Assembly: GCF_942548115.1 (NCBI RefSeq)
Contig: NZ_OW824151.1
Location: 310,001-374,000, forward strand
Direction of reading: 5' to 3'
Source: Aeromicrobium sp. Leaf245
GTDB taxonomy: Bacteria > Actinomycetota > Actinomycetes > Propionibacteriales > Nocardioidaceae
DNA length: 64,000 nucleotides
The notes below the pieces were generated by a model that was not told the origin of the DNA, searched no databases, and worked only from the letters and a program-made list of their open reading frames with translations. Shown one piece after another: positions 17,355 to 24,741 of this stretch. The position numbers and the translations under genes are program-made. Position 1 is the first letter of the stretch. Each line of letters starts with the position of its first letter.

Positions 17355-17915
17355 ATGTCCGACACGTCCTTGAACGGCAAGACCGTCGCCTTCCTCACCG
17401 CCCAGATCGGGGTGGAGAAGCCCGAGCTCGAGCAGCCGTGGCAGGCCGTCCTCGACGCCGGCGGGACTCCGGTCCACGTGGCACCCGAGGCCTCGACGGT
17501 GCAGTCCATGGTCGGAGACGTCGACAAGGACGCCACCTTCGAGGCCACCGTGGCCGTGGCCGACGCCTCGGCGGCCGACTACGACGCGCTCGTGCTGCCC
17601 GGTGGCACCGTGAACGCCGACAAGGTGCGTGCCGACGCCGACTCCGTCGCGCTCGTGAAGGCGTTCGTCGACGCGGGCAAGCCGATCGCGGCGATCTGCC
17701 ACGCGCCCTGGATCCTCGTCGAGGCCGGCGTGCTGCCGGGCAAGACGCTCACGTCGTTCCCGTCGCTGACCACCGACGTCCGCAACGCGGGCGGCACGTG
17801 GGAGGACGCGGAGGTCGTGCACTGCCCGACGAACGGCTGGGACCTCGTCACCTCGCGCAACCCCGACGACCTGCCCGCGTTCGACGCGAAGCTCGTCGAG
17901 GTCTTCGCGGGCTGA
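17355..17915 (+). CDS. DJ-1/PfpI-family (type 1 glutamine amidotransferase-like) protein
   Basis: A 186-residue PfpI/YhbO-like protein. The nucleophile elbow AICHAPW carries the reactive Cys, with the His directly after it, and an acidic partner (GVEKPELEQPW) near residue 25. Relatives are described as deglycases, chaperones or cysteine peptidases acting on glycated or damaged protein; the exact activity is unsettled. It lies 31 bp after whiB with its own strong ribosome site (CAGGAGGACAG before the ATG at 17355). It may be cotranscribed with whiB, and a stress role would be consistent. A terminator hairpin follows. Confidence 0.87.
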   Translation: MSDTSLNGKTVAFLTAQIGVEKPELEQPWQAVLDAGGTPVHVAPEASTVQSMVGDVDKDATFEATVAVADASAADYDALVLPGGTVNADKVRADADSVALVKAFVDAGKPIAAICHAPWILVEAGVLPGKTLTSFPSLTTDVRNAGGTWEDAEVVHCPTNGWDLVTSRNPDDLPAFDAKLVEVFAG

Positions 17916-17942
17916 CGCCCCCGACGCCCACCCGGACAGCAC

Positions 17943-17980
17943 CGAGGCGCCACCTGCTCCGTGGAGCGGGTGGCGCCTCG
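17943..17980. terminator. Terminator hairpin after the PfpI-like gene
   Basis: CGAGGCGCCACC at 17943-17954 pairs perfectly with GGTGGCGCCTCG at 17969-17980, and GCTCC/GGAGC pairs inside the loop. It lies between convergent genes and can serve both. Confidence 0.85.
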
Positions 17981-18000
17981 TCGTGCGGGTCGGTCGGGCC

Positions 18001-18312
18001 TCAGGAGCCGGGCCACTCCCCGGTGACCTTCTCGAAGGTGCGCGCGCCCTGGCGGTCGATGACGGCCTTGACGGCGGCGTAGATCGCCCCCTGGAGCACG
18101 GCGGCGAGCATGATCTCCTTGAACGGGTACTCGCTCTGCAGCGGACCGGGGACGTCGCCGCTGGCGTCCGTCGAGGGGCTCACCCGCTTCCAGACCTGCT
18201 TGAAGATCATGCTGGCGAACAGGCCGCCGAGGATGGAGCTCACGAGCCCGACGGGCCGGTAGAGGACCTTGGCGGAGGTGCTGGGCTTCTTCTGCGGGGC
18301 ACTGGACGGCAT
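18001..18312 (-). CDS. DUF4235-domain small membrane protein
   Basis: A 103-residue protein of the actinobacterial DUF4235 family. Two hydrophobic helices are visible (LYRPVGLVSSILGGLFASMIF and FKEIMLAAVLQGAIYAAVKAV), separated by a charged loop containing WKRVSP. The family is common in actinobacteria and has no established function. The start at 18312 gives the usual family length. It converges on the PfpI-like gene, with the terminator between them. Two GC-rich stem-loops lie between it and the next minus-strand gene. Confidence 0.82.
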   Translation of the reverse strand: MPSSAPQKKPSTSAKVLYRPVGLVSSILGGLFASMIFKQVWKRVSPSTDASGDVPGPLQSEYPFKEIMLAAVLQGAIYAAVKAVIDRQGARTFEKVTGEWPGS

Positions 18313-18430
18313 GGTCCCGACGGTAGCCACGGACGCCTCGATCCGCATCACGACGCCCGTCCCCCCGATGCGGACGGGCGTCGCGGACCGGACGCGTCGC
18401 CGCCCCCTGGAGGAGGGCGACGACGCGGCC

Positions 18431-18598
18431 TCAGGAACGACCGTGTCCGGAGAGCACGGTCGGCCGGCGACGGTGTCCCGCCGTCGCCGGATGGGTGAGG
18501 GCGGCCTCGAGCGCGGCCGTGGCGACGACGCGGCGCACCTGGCGTCGGCGTCGCTCGATCTCGGACCTGCGGTGGGCAGGTGCGGCGATGCGCTCCAC
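18431..18598 (-). CDS. Small basic hypothetical protein (55 aa)
   Basis: A short reading frame from a GTG at 18598 with a near-consensus ribosome site (GAGGAGACACC) directly upstream. The product is basic and probably helical (EIERRRRQVRRVVATAALEAA), with no membrane segment or known domain. A stem-loop at 18395-18422 downstream and a terminator upstream isolate it as its own unit. I do not recognise it; the ribosome site and codon bias are the only support. Confidence 0.4.
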   Translation of the reverse strand: MERIAAPAHRRSEIERRRRQVRRVVATAALEAALTHPATAGHRRRPTVLSGHGRS

Positions 18599-18674
18599 GG
18601 TGTCTCCTCTCGTCGTCGCATCCACTGTGTCGCGCCCGGACAGGACGATGCGAGGGTCGAGCGGCTCAACCGAC

Positions 18675-18692
18675 GTGGGCCTGCGGGCCCAC
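18675..18692. terminator. Short hairpin after the MDR oxidoreductase gene
   Basis: GTGGGCC at 18675-18681 pairs with GGCCCAC at 18686-18692 across a 4-base loop, just downstream of the leftward oxidoreductase gene. Confidence 0.5.
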
Positions 18693-18719
18693 CCGGCGCA
18701 CGGGAAGGAGCCGAAGGGG

Positions 18720-19649
18720 TCAGTCGGTGCTGACGCGCACGGCGAGCTTGCCGTGCACGTGACCCTCCTGGCTGCGGGCGAAGGCCGCGGGAAGCTCCTC
18801 GAGGGGGTAGGTGTCCTCCACCTCGATGCGCAGCGTGCCGTCGTCGACCAGCCCGACGAGCCGACCCAGGTCGTCGGCGTCGGGGCGCACCCACAACCAG
18901 GCGCCGCCGGCACCGAGCACGGCGTCGTCGGCGATGGAGGCGTGACGGCCGTCCTCCTCGAGCAGCGCCGTGGTCTGGTCCACGACGCCGCCGACGAGGT
19001 CGAGCACCACGGAGACGCCGTCGGGGGCGAGCCCGCGCACGGCCTCGACCAGGCCGTCGCCGTACTCGACCGGCTCCCCACCGAGCTCGCGGATGCGGTC
19101 GTGCTGGCTGCTGGACGCCGATCCGATCACCCGGGCGCGGAAGGCCCGCGCGGCCAGCTGCACCGCGAACGAGCCGACGCCTCCGCCGGCACCGTGCACG
19201 AGGACCGTGTCCTCCGGGCCGACCTCGAGCCGCTCGAGCGCCTGGAAGGCGGTCAGGCCGGCGAGCGGGAGCGACGCGGCCTCCTCCCACGACACGTCGA
19301 CCGGCTTGCGGGCGGCGGCACGCACCGGGACCGTCGTGTACTCGGCGAAGGTCCCGCCGTGGACGTAGTCCTTGCGGTTGTAGGCCACGACCTCGTCGCC
19401 CACGGAGAACTCGGGCGTGTCGATGCCCACCTGGGCCACGACACCGGCGACGTCCCAGCCCGGGACCACGGGGAACCGGACGTCCATGAGGGCGTCGAGG
19501 CCACCGCTCATGAGCTTCCAGTCGACGGGGTTCACGGAGGCCGCTCGCACCTCCACGAGCAGCTCACCCGGTCCGACCTTGGGGGTCGGCTGGTCGGTGA
19601 GCTCGAGGACGTCGTCGTCTCCGTACTGGGCATAGGTCATGGCACGCAT
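18720..19649 (-). CDS. NAD(P)-dependent medium-chain (MDR) oxidoreductase, quinone reductase-like
   Basis: A 309-residue member of the zinc-independent MDR family. The N-terminal GroES-like fold begins MTYAQYGDDDVLEL, with SVNPVDWKLMSG typical of quinone reductases. The nucleotide-binding motif is VLVHGAGGGVGSFAVQLA. No structural zinc cysteine cluster is visible, as expected for this group. The likely reaction is NADPH-dependent reduction of quinones or enals. The ATG at 19649 or the one three codons later (19640) could start it. It stands alone and diverges from the NUDIX gene. Confidence 0.85.
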   Translation of the reverse strand: MRAMTYAQYGDDDVLELTDQPTPKVGPGELLVEVRAASVNPVDWKLMSGGLDALMDVRFPVVPGWDVAGVVAQVGIDTPEFSVGDEVVAYNRKDYVHGGTFAEYTTVPVRAAARKPVDVSWEEAASLPLAGLTAFQALERLEVGPEDTVLVHGAGGGVGSFAVQLAARAFRARVIGSASSSQHDRIRELGGEPVEYGDGLVEAVRGLAPDGVSVVLDLVGGVVDQTTALLEEDGRHASIADDAVLGAGGAWLWVRPDADDLGRLVGLVDDGTLRIEVEDTYPLEELPAAFARSQEGHVHGKLAVRVSTD

Positions 19650-19725
19650 GTCATGGTCAACGGACCACGGCGGCGGACCATTCCATCCGCGCCCCGGAGG
19701 GAGTCGTGCCGCCTACCCTCGTCCC

Positions 19726-20199
19726 ATGAGCACCCCGGACTTCATCCTCGCCCTTCGCGAGAAGATCGGGACCGACCCGCTGTGGCTCCCCGGCGTCACG
19801 GCGGTGACCACGCGCGGCGACGACGTCCTGCTCGTCCGCCGGGCCGACGACGGCACGTGGACACCGGTCACCGGCATCATCGACCCCGGCGAGGAGCCTG
19901 CCGACGCCGCGGTGCGGGAGACCCTCGAGGAGGCCGGCGTCGCGGCGGAGCCGGTGCGCGTCGCGCGCGTGGGGGTCACCGACGTCGTCGTCTACGCCAA
20001 CGGCGACCGGACCCAGTACACGGACATCACCTTCGGCCTGCGGTGGGTCTCGGGCGAGCCGCACCCCGCCGACGGCGAGAACACCGAGGCGCGCTGGTTC
20101 GCCCTCGACGACCTGCCGGACATGACCGCCGACATGCGCGGTCGCGTGGCCGCCGCCCTCGAGGACGGTCCGACGACCTTCGGCTGGTCGGGGGCCTGA
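19726..20199 (+). CDS. NUDIX hydrolase
   Basis: Hydrolyses nucleoside diphosphates linked to another moiety; the substrate is unknown. The 157-residue protein carries the Nudix box GIIDPGEEPADAAVRETLEE with AGV after it (G-x5-E-x7-RE-x2-EE-x-G), with Thr at the position usually held by a bulky aliphatic residue. TACCCT at 19714-19719 ends 6 bases before the ATG, so the transcript is probably leaderless and the start is well supported. It converges on the LysE gene with only 3 bp between stops. Confidence 0.9.
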   Translation: MSTPDFILALREKIGTDPLWLPGVTAVTTRGDDVLLVRRADDGTWTPVTGIIDPGEEPADAAVRETLEEAGVAAEPVRVARVGVTDVVVYANGDRTQYTDITFGLRWVSGEPHPADGENTEARWFALDDLPDMTADMRGRVAAALEDGPTTFGWSGA

Positions 20200-20202
20200 G
20201 CC

Positions 20203-20823
20203 TCAGGACTCGGCGGCCAGGGCGGTCGCGAAGCCGAGCATGACCACGCCCGTGCCGCCGTCGATGCCGCGCCGGAACCCCGGACGGGCGATCCGTGACG
20301 CGGCGGCGGACGCCCCGTGCACGACCACGAGCAGCACCACGGCGCCCACCGCCACGAGGGTCAGCGCATAGGCAGCGAGCACGGCCACGCCCTGGTCGCG
20401 GCCCACGAACTGCGGCAGCACCGCGAGGTTGAAGGCGAGCACCTTGGGATTCGTGATGTTGCAGACGAAGCCCTGGCGCACGGCGGTGCGACGCCGCACC
20501 TGGGCACGGCCCGAGCCGACGGCCCAGGCGCTCCCGTCGCGGCGCAGGGCCGAGCGCAGGGCCGTGACCCCGAGCCACGTGAGGTAGACGACCCCGGCCC
20601 ACCGGATCGTGAGGAACACCGGCTCGGAGGCAGCGAGCACCGCACCCAGTCCCATCGCGGCGAGGAGTCCCTGGACCGCACCGGCGGCCGTGATGCCGGC
20701 GGCCGTGTACATCCCGCGCCGACGTCCGCCCACGACGCTGGCGCGCAGGGTCAGGAACGTGTCGGGTCCCGGCGCGACGGCGAGCAGCGCCGCGAACGCC
20801 AGGAAGGAGAGGTACGTGGCCAC
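20203..20823 (-). CDS. LysE-family amino acid exporter
   Basis: A 206-residue protein with about six membrane helices and the family signature AVAPGPDTFLTLRASVVGGRRRG near the N-terminus, followed by GFVCNITNPKVLAFN, the conserved second-half motif. These proteins export amino acids such as lysine, threonine or homoserine lactones; the substrate here is unknown. The GTG at 20823 gives the normal family length and places the first helix at the start. No regulator is adjacent. Confidence 0.87.
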   Translation of the reverse strand: MATYLSFLAFAALLAVAPGPDTFLTLRASVVGGRRRGMYTAAGITAAGAVQGLLAAMGLGAVLAASEPVFLTIRWAGVVYLTWLGVTALRSALRRDGSAWAVGSGRAQVRRRTAVRQGFVCNITNPKVLAFNLAVLPQFVGRDQGVAVLAAYALTLVAVGAVVLLVVVHGASAAASRIARPGFRRGIDGGTGVVMLGFATALAAES

Positions 20824-20977
20824 GGGAAGAGCGTAGGGCCCCGCGACCGTGGTCGTGACCGCTTCCGAGGGGGCTGAGGCCTGCGTCGACGCGACCCGGC
20901 TCACACCGGCCCCCGGAACGGTCGGGGCGGGCCGTTCGTCCCACCGCTCGTACCGTCCACACGACCTCGGGGGTCCC

Positions 20978-21448
20978 ATGTCCACTCAGTCCACATCGAC
21001 CCGGGCCACGTCCGGCCTCGCTCGCACGCTCGACCACCACCGGCCCGCCGTCGCCCGCGACGCCGGTCTGCTCCTCGGGCGGGTGGTCGTCGGCGTCGTC
21101 TTCGTCGTGCACGGCTGGCAGAAGTGGTCGGCCGGGATCGGTGGCACGCAGGACGGGTTCGCTCAGATGGGCGTGCCGCTGGCCGACGTCACCGCCGTGC
21201 TCCTGGCCACGCTCGAGGTGGCGGGCGGCGTCCTGCTCGTCGCCGGCGCACTGACCACGGTCGTGGCACCGCTGCTCGGCGTGGCCATGCTGGGCGCGGC
21301 CTGGTTCGCCCACCGCGACGCGTTCCTCGTCGCCGACGGTGGCGCCGAGTTCGTGATCGTGCTGGCGGCCGCGGCCTTCCTGCTGGCGCTCGTCGGGCCC
21401 GGACGCTGGAGCGTCGACGCCCTGCTCGCGCGCCCCCGCCCCGCCTGA
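20978..21448 (+). CDS. DoxX-family membrane protein
   Basis: A 156-residue protein with four membrane helices. DAGLLLGRVVVGVVFVVHGWQKW is the conserved first helix of DoxX/DoxD-like proteins, and the last helix ends near FLLALVGPGRWSVD. In actinobacteria, DoxX proteins have been linked to membrane oxidoreductase complexes and redox stress; the role here is not shown. The ATG at 20978 gives the normal length. The methyltransferase gene follows after 41 bp on the same strand. Confidence 0.85.
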   Translation: MSTQSTSTRATSGLARTLDHHRPAVARDAGLLLGRVVVGVVFVVHGWQKWSAGIGGTQDGFAQMGVPLADVTAVLLATLEVAGGVLLVAGALTTVVAPLLGVAMLGAAWFAHRDAFLVADGGAEFVIVLAAAAFLLALVGPGRWSVDALLARPRPA

Positions 21449-21489
21449 CTCCCGTCCCGCCTGACTCCCGCGGCGGCCTACGGTGGCCC

Positions 21490-22146
21490 ATGGGCTGGTG
21501 GGACCGGCACGTGGTGCCACGGATCGTCGACCGCGCCTGCGGTGACGCGCAGCTCGACGACGTCCGCGTGCGGGTCGCCCGCGGGTTGCGCGGCCGTGTG
21601 CTCGAGATCGGCTTCGGTTCGGGCACCAGCTGTCGCTTCCTGCCCCCGGCGGTGGACGAGCTGCTGGCCGTCGAGCCCTCCGACGTGGCGTGGGAGCTGT
21701 CCGCCGGGCGGCGCGGCGACTGCTCGGCGGCGGTCCGGCGTGTGGGGATCGACGGATCCCGGGTCGACGTCGGGACCGGGTCGGTCGACGCGGTCCTGTT
21801 CGCGTTCACGCTCTGCACCGTCGAGGACCCGGCCGCCGTCCTGGCCGAGGCTCGTCGTGTGCTGCGCCCGGACGGCGCCCTGCACCTGGCCGAGCACGGG
21901 CTCGCTCCCGACGCGGGCGTCGTGCGCTGGCAGCGTCGGCTCGACGGCGTGCAGCAGCGGTCGTTCGGGGGCTGCCACCTGACGCGCGACCCCGTCGAGA
22001 TACTCGAGCGCGCCGGGTTCGCGACGAACCGGCTCGACCAGGGCTACCTCCCGGTCCCGCCGATGGGACGCCCGTGGGCTTTCGTCACGACCGCCGTGGC
22101 CACGGCGACTACGGTGGGGGACGTCGACGACGAGGAGATGACATGA
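21490..22146 (+). CDS. Class I SAM-dependent methyltransferase (methyltransf_11 type)
   Basis: A 218-residue protein with motif I VLEIGFGSGTSCRF, an acidic strand end (LLAVEPSD) and AVLFAFTLCTVEDPAAVLAEARRVLRPDGALH, the usual late motifs. The C-terminal YLPVPPMGRPWAF is typical of a small actinobacterial subgroup. The substrate is unknown. The ATG at 21490 is preceded by TACGGT (21479-21484) at 5 bases, suggesting a leaderless start. Its stop overlaps the next ATG (ATGA), so it is coupled to the UspA-like gene. Confidence 0.85.
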   Translation: MGWWDRHVVPRIVDRACGDAQLDDVRVRVARGLRGRVLEIGFGSGTSCRFLPPAVDELLAVEPSDVAWELSAGRRGDCSAAVRRVGIDGSRVDVGTGSVDAVLFAFTLCTVEDPAAVLAEARRVLRPDGALHLAEHGLAPDAGVVRWQRRLDGVQQRSFGGCHLTRDPVEILERAGFATNRLDQGYLPVPPMGRPWAFVTTAVATATTVGDVDDEEMT

Positions 22147-22535
22147 GCACGATCGTGGCGGGATATGTCCCGACCCCCGAGGGCGAGGCCGCGCTGGCGT
22201 GGGCCCTGGCCCAGGCCAAGAGGGACGGCTCGCGGGTGGTCGTGGTGGCCACGCCCGGCGCCGACACCGACGAGGCGATCTCCGAGGAGCAGCAGATCGA
22301 CGCGCTCGAGTCGCGCCTGGCCGAGGACGGCGTGACCGGTGAGGTCGTGCACTTCCGCGGCGCCGGCGGGGCCGCCGACTCGATCCTCGACCACGCGAAG
22401 GCCGACGACGTCTCGCTCGTGGTCATCGGGCAGCGTCGCCGCTCCCCCGTGGGCAAGCTGGTGCTCGGCAGCACGTCCCAGCGCATCCTGCTCGAGGCCG
22501 ACGCCCCGGTCGTGGCGGTCAAGGTCCCGCACTGA
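22143..22535 (+). CDS. Universal stress protein (UspA) family protein
   Basis: A 130-residue single-domain UspA protein. The C-terminal ATP-binding signature GQRRRSPVGKLVLGSTSQRI matches G-2x-G-9x-G-S/T in general form, followed by DAPVVAVK. It starts inside the stop of the methyltransferase gene (ATGA at 22143-22146), indicating translational coupling. Its function in stress or nucleotide sensing is inferred from the family. Confidence 0.87.
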   Translation: MSTIVAGYVPTPEGEAALAWALAQAKRDGSRVVVVATPGADTDEAISEEQQIDALESRLAEDGVTGEVVHFRGAGGAADSILDHAKADDVSLVVIGQRRRSPVGKLVLGSTSQRILLEADAPVVAVKVPH

Positions 22536-22547
22536 GACGACGCGGCC

Positions 22548-22856
22548 GTGGGTGACGGACCGGTGGAGGACGACCACTTCTTCGTGGTCAAGGGCCGGCG
22601 GTGGCGCCGTACCGACCCCTGCCTGCCCGACGACGTGGTCGAGGCGCTCACGTCGCACCTCGGCCGCGGCCGTTCCGGAGTCCGCGTGGCGAAGAAGGAC
22701 GGTGACGACGAGGCCGTGGCCGCCGCGCGTCGTCGCGTCGGGCTCGCGAAGCACGGCCTCGGCGAGCGCGGCCCGCGCTGGTGGGAGGACGACCCCGACG
22801 CCCGTCGCGCCCGGGCCCGCGAGGCGCTGGAGCAGCTCGACGCACTCGACGACTGA
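22548..22856 (+). CDS. Small conserved protein of unknown function (102 aa)
   Basis: A 102-residue soluble, charged protein. The segment FFVVKGRRWRRTDPCLPDD at the start and LAKHGLGERGPRWW near residue 75 match a short conserved family found in actinobacteria and proteobacteria, sometimes labelled biopolymer transporter Tol without good reason. No membrane helix or catalytic motif is visible. The GTG at 22548 lies 12 bp after the UspA-like gene, so it is probably the third gene of that unit. Confidence 0.7.
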   Translation: MGDGPVEDDHFFVVKGRRWRRTDPCLPDDVVEALTSHLGRGRSGVRVAKKDGDDEAVAAARRRVGLAKHGLGERGPRWWEDDPDARRARAREALEQLDALDD

Positions 22857-22925
22857 CGAGTGCGCCCGCTGCACGAGCGACGTCGTCGTGTGGCGCCCCC
22901 CGGCACCCGGTCCTAGCGTGACGCC

Positions 22926-23087
22926 ATGAACAGCCCCACCCTCTGGTACGTGGCCGGACTCCTCTTCGTGGTCGCCGGCATCGTGAGCCTCGTGAGCGGG
23001 ACCACGACCATCGCCCTGCTTCTCCTCGCCGCGGGCCTGCTGTCGCTGTCCGTCCCGAGCTACAACAACAGCCGCCGGCGGAAGTAG
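22926..23087 (+). CDS. Small two-helix membrane protein (53 aa)
   Basis: The short frame starts at the ATG at 22926 and ends at the TAG at 23085-23087. The product has two hydrophobic helices (LWYVAGLLFVVAGIVSLVSG, then TIALLLLAAGLLSLSV) and a basic tail ending SRRRK. TAGCGT at 22914-22919 is exactly 6 bases before the ATG, the leaderless promoter pattern seen elsewhere in the window. Similar tiny membrane proteins are frequent in actinobacteria and are usually missed by gene callers. Function unknown. Confidence 0.65.
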   Translation: MNSPTLWYVAGLLFVVAGIVSLVSGTTTIALLLLAAGLLSLSVPSYNNSRRRK

Positions 23088-23229
23088 TCGATCACCGCCC
23101 ACCCGGGCAACCGCCCTCGCGGAGAGCCTCAGCCGTCCAGCACGTCGCCGAAAGGCTCGGTGACGTCCGGTGCCGAGCGCCCGTGGACGGCCCCCCGGGC
23201 CCGCTCGCCACGTCAGCTCGCCGACGACC

Positions 23230-23400
23230 TCAGGAACGCTGGTGCCACTCGGAGTGCTCGGCCTGCGACTCGTAGGCGACGACCGCACCGCAGGTGAGGC
23301 AGGTGGGCATCCTGACCCCGCGCGTCGTCAGGCGGAAGCCCGCGAGAACTGCCACCCGATCGACGCCGAAGAAGGCGCTGGTCCGCGAGAAGACTCCCAT
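23230..23400 (-). CDS. Small C2H2 zinc-finger-like protein (56 aa)
   Basis: The frame runs from the ATG at 23400 to the TGA at 23230-23232. The C-terminal half has Cys-x2-Cys (CLTCGAVV) followed by His-x3-His (EHSEWH), a compact C2H2 zinc-binding pattern seen in small actinobacterial proteins. The N-terminal half (MGVFSRTSAFFGVDRVAVLA) is less certain and an internal ATG at 23310 could be the start. No strong ribosome site precedes either. Function unknown. Confidence 0.5.
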   Translation of the reverse strand: MGVFSRTSAFFGVDRVAVLAGFRLTTRGVRMPTCLTCGAVVAYESQAEHSEWHQRS

Positions 23401-23460
23401 GCCCGCCACGGTAGTTCAGCCCTCACCGCGCACGAGTCCGGTCTACTCGGGCCCCAGCGA

Positions 23461-23520
23461 CGACCGAGCCCCGGCAGCAGTGCTGCCGGGGCTCGGTCGT
23501 TCGGTGTGCGCGAGGGGGGA
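23461..23520. repeat. 60-bp copy of the tRNA-Leu 3' end plus terminator
   Basis: This segment matches 23598-23657 at 59 of 60 positions (C against T at the fourth base). It contains the terminator hairpin and the last 13 bases of the tRNA-Leu gene, but no tRNA body. The two copies are 137 bp apart. Between them, GCACACCGAACGACCG at about 23570-23585 is an inverted copy of part of the repeat. It may be the scar of an integrated element or a partial tandem duplication. Confidence 0.85.
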
Positions 23521-23597
23521 CTCCGTCGGTCGCTGAGCGACCTCCTCCTCAAATCCCCGACACCGCCGATGCACACCGAACGACCGGGCCCGTTCAA

Positions 23598-23636
23598 CGA
23601 TCGAGCCCCGGCAGCAGTGCTGCCGGGGCTCGGTCG
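23598..23636 (-). terminator. Terminator hairpin of tRNA-Leu (also inside the second 60-bp repeat copy)
   Basis: GAGCCCCGGCAGCA at 23603-23616 pairs perfectly with TGCTGCCGGGGCTC at 23618-23631, and the stem extends on both sides to 23598 and 23636. It begins 7 bases after the tRNA-Leu 3' end on the minus strand. An identical hairpin lies in the first copy at 23461-23499. Confidence 0.8.
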
Positions 23637-23643
23637 TTCGGTG

Positions 23644-23726
23644 TGCGCGAGGGGGGATTTGAACCCCCACGCCCTTGCGGACACTGGCACCTGAAGCCAG
23701 CGCGTCTGCCGTTCCGCCACTCGCGC
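23644..23726 (-). tRNA. tRNA-Leu (anticodon CAG)
   Basis: An 83-nt tRNA without encoded CCA. The acceptor stem pairs GCGCGAG (5' end at 23726) with CTCGCGC, followed by discriminator A at 23644. The anticodon arm is CTGGC-TTCAGGT-GCCAG, giving anticodon CAG. A long variable arm (TGTCCGCAAGGGCG) marks a class II tRNA, and the T-arm is GGGGGTTCAAATCCCCC. It is transcribed away from fhaA and followed by a terminator hairpin. A tRNA-Leu near fhaA is also seen near oriC in mycobacteria. Confidence 0.95.
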
Positions 23727-23813
23727 ATGGTTCCCGGAGGAACCGATCGCCGAGTCTAACAGGAGGCGTGCGGGCCGATCGCCCGCGGGGCGCGGAGCAC
23801 CCGCCCACCGTCG

Positions 23814-23915
23814 CCGTCATCGGTGGATCCTCGACTGCAGAGGCGCCGCCGGGGTCGAACATCCACCGATGGGGGCCGTCCCGAGGGCCTGATGCTGCGA
23901 ATCCACCGATGACGG
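23814..23915. promoter_or_regulatory. Three ATCCACCGAT boxes upstream of fhaA
   Basis: ATCCACCGAT occurs at 23861-23870 and 23901-23910 (40 bp apart) and inverted at 23819-23828. The outer two copies extend to perfect 15-bp inverted repeats (23814-23828 and 23901-23915). They lie 100-200 bp before the first gene of the cell-envelope operon. A repeated box at about four helical turns suggests a transcription-factor site; a DNA-loop or cruciform role is also possible. I do not recognise the motif. Confidence 0.6.
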
Positions 23916-24018
23916 GGTGGAACGCGTTCGCGTGCGAGTTCGCGTGCTGCGGCCCTGCCGATACGATCGTCGGGACCACCGACGACACCCGCGACCCGAC
24001 CGGCAGGAGCGACACCTG

Positions 24019-24741
24019 ATGGCAGGAGTGCTGAGCCGCTTCGAGCAGCGACTCGAAGGCGCCGTCACCGGTGCGTTCGCCCGCGCGTTCCGCAGCGCCG
24101 TGCAGCCCGTCGAGATCGCCGCCGCCATCCAGCGCGAGGTCGACAACTCCGCCCACGTGCTGTCGCGCCAGCGGATGCTGGTCCCCAACGACTTCACGGT
24201 CGAGCTGTCCGCCGTCGACCACGAGCGGCTCTCTCCCTTCGGCGACACGCTCACCACGGAGCTGGCCACGCTCGTCCAGGAGCACGTGACCGAGCAGCGG
24301 TACACGTTGGCAGGCCCGCTCAGCATCCAACTGGTGATGGCGACCGAGCTCGGCACCGGCCGGTTCCGCGTCCGCAGCCGCACCAACGCGTCGGTCCGCC
24401 CCGTCGAGGGCCAGCGGATGACCGAGACCGCCGTCCGCAGCTCGCAGGTGGTGCTCGAGGTCAACGGCCTCAAGCACCCCCTCACCCCGCCCGGCGTGGT
24501 CGTCGGGCGCGGCAGCGAGGCCGACCTGCGCATCGACGACCCGGGCATCTCGCGCCGGCACGCCGACATCAAGGTCCACGAGTCCGGCGGCAACACGAGC
24601 GTCACGGTCACCGACCTGCAGTCCACCAACGGTGTCATCCTCAACGGGCAGCGCGTGCAGACCGCGTCGGTCCGCGACGGGTCCGAGATCCGCCTCGGCA
24701 ACACCACCCTCACCATCCGCATCACGACGAGCGAGGCCTGA
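24019..24741 (+). CDS. fhaA: FhaA: DUF3662 and FHA domain protein
   Basis: A phosphothreonine-reading adaptor of the PknB cell-wall signalling system; in mycobacteria it binds phosphorylated MviN and slows peptidoglycan synthesis. The N-terminal DUF3662 domain starts [22 protein letters not shown]. The C-terminal FHA domain (about residues 145-240) has [20 protein letters not shown] and [12 protein letters not shown], the phosphopeptide-binding loops. At 240 residues it lacks the long low-complexity linker of mycobacterial FhaA. The ATG at 24019 follows GCAGGAGC. It begins the fhaA-fhaB-pstP-rodA-pbpA-pknB unit and shares a base with the fhaB start (TGATG). Confidence 0.93.
   Translation: MAGVLSRFEQRLEGAVTGAFARAFRSAVQPVEIAAAIQREVDNSAHVLSRQRMLVPNDFTVELSAVDHERLSPFGDTLTTELATLVQEHVTEQRYTLAGPLSIQLVMATELGTGRFRVRSRTNASVRPVEGQRMTETAVRSSQVVLEVNGLKHPLTPPGVVVGRGSEADLRIDDPGISRRHADIKVHESGGNTSVTVTDLQSTNGVILNGQRVQTASVRDGSEIRLGNTTLTIRITTSEA

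Noticed and set aside
23461-23657. Two duplicated peptide-like frames over the tRNA-Leu repeats
   Set aside because: They come from the terminator and tRNA sequence itself; no start or ribosome site.
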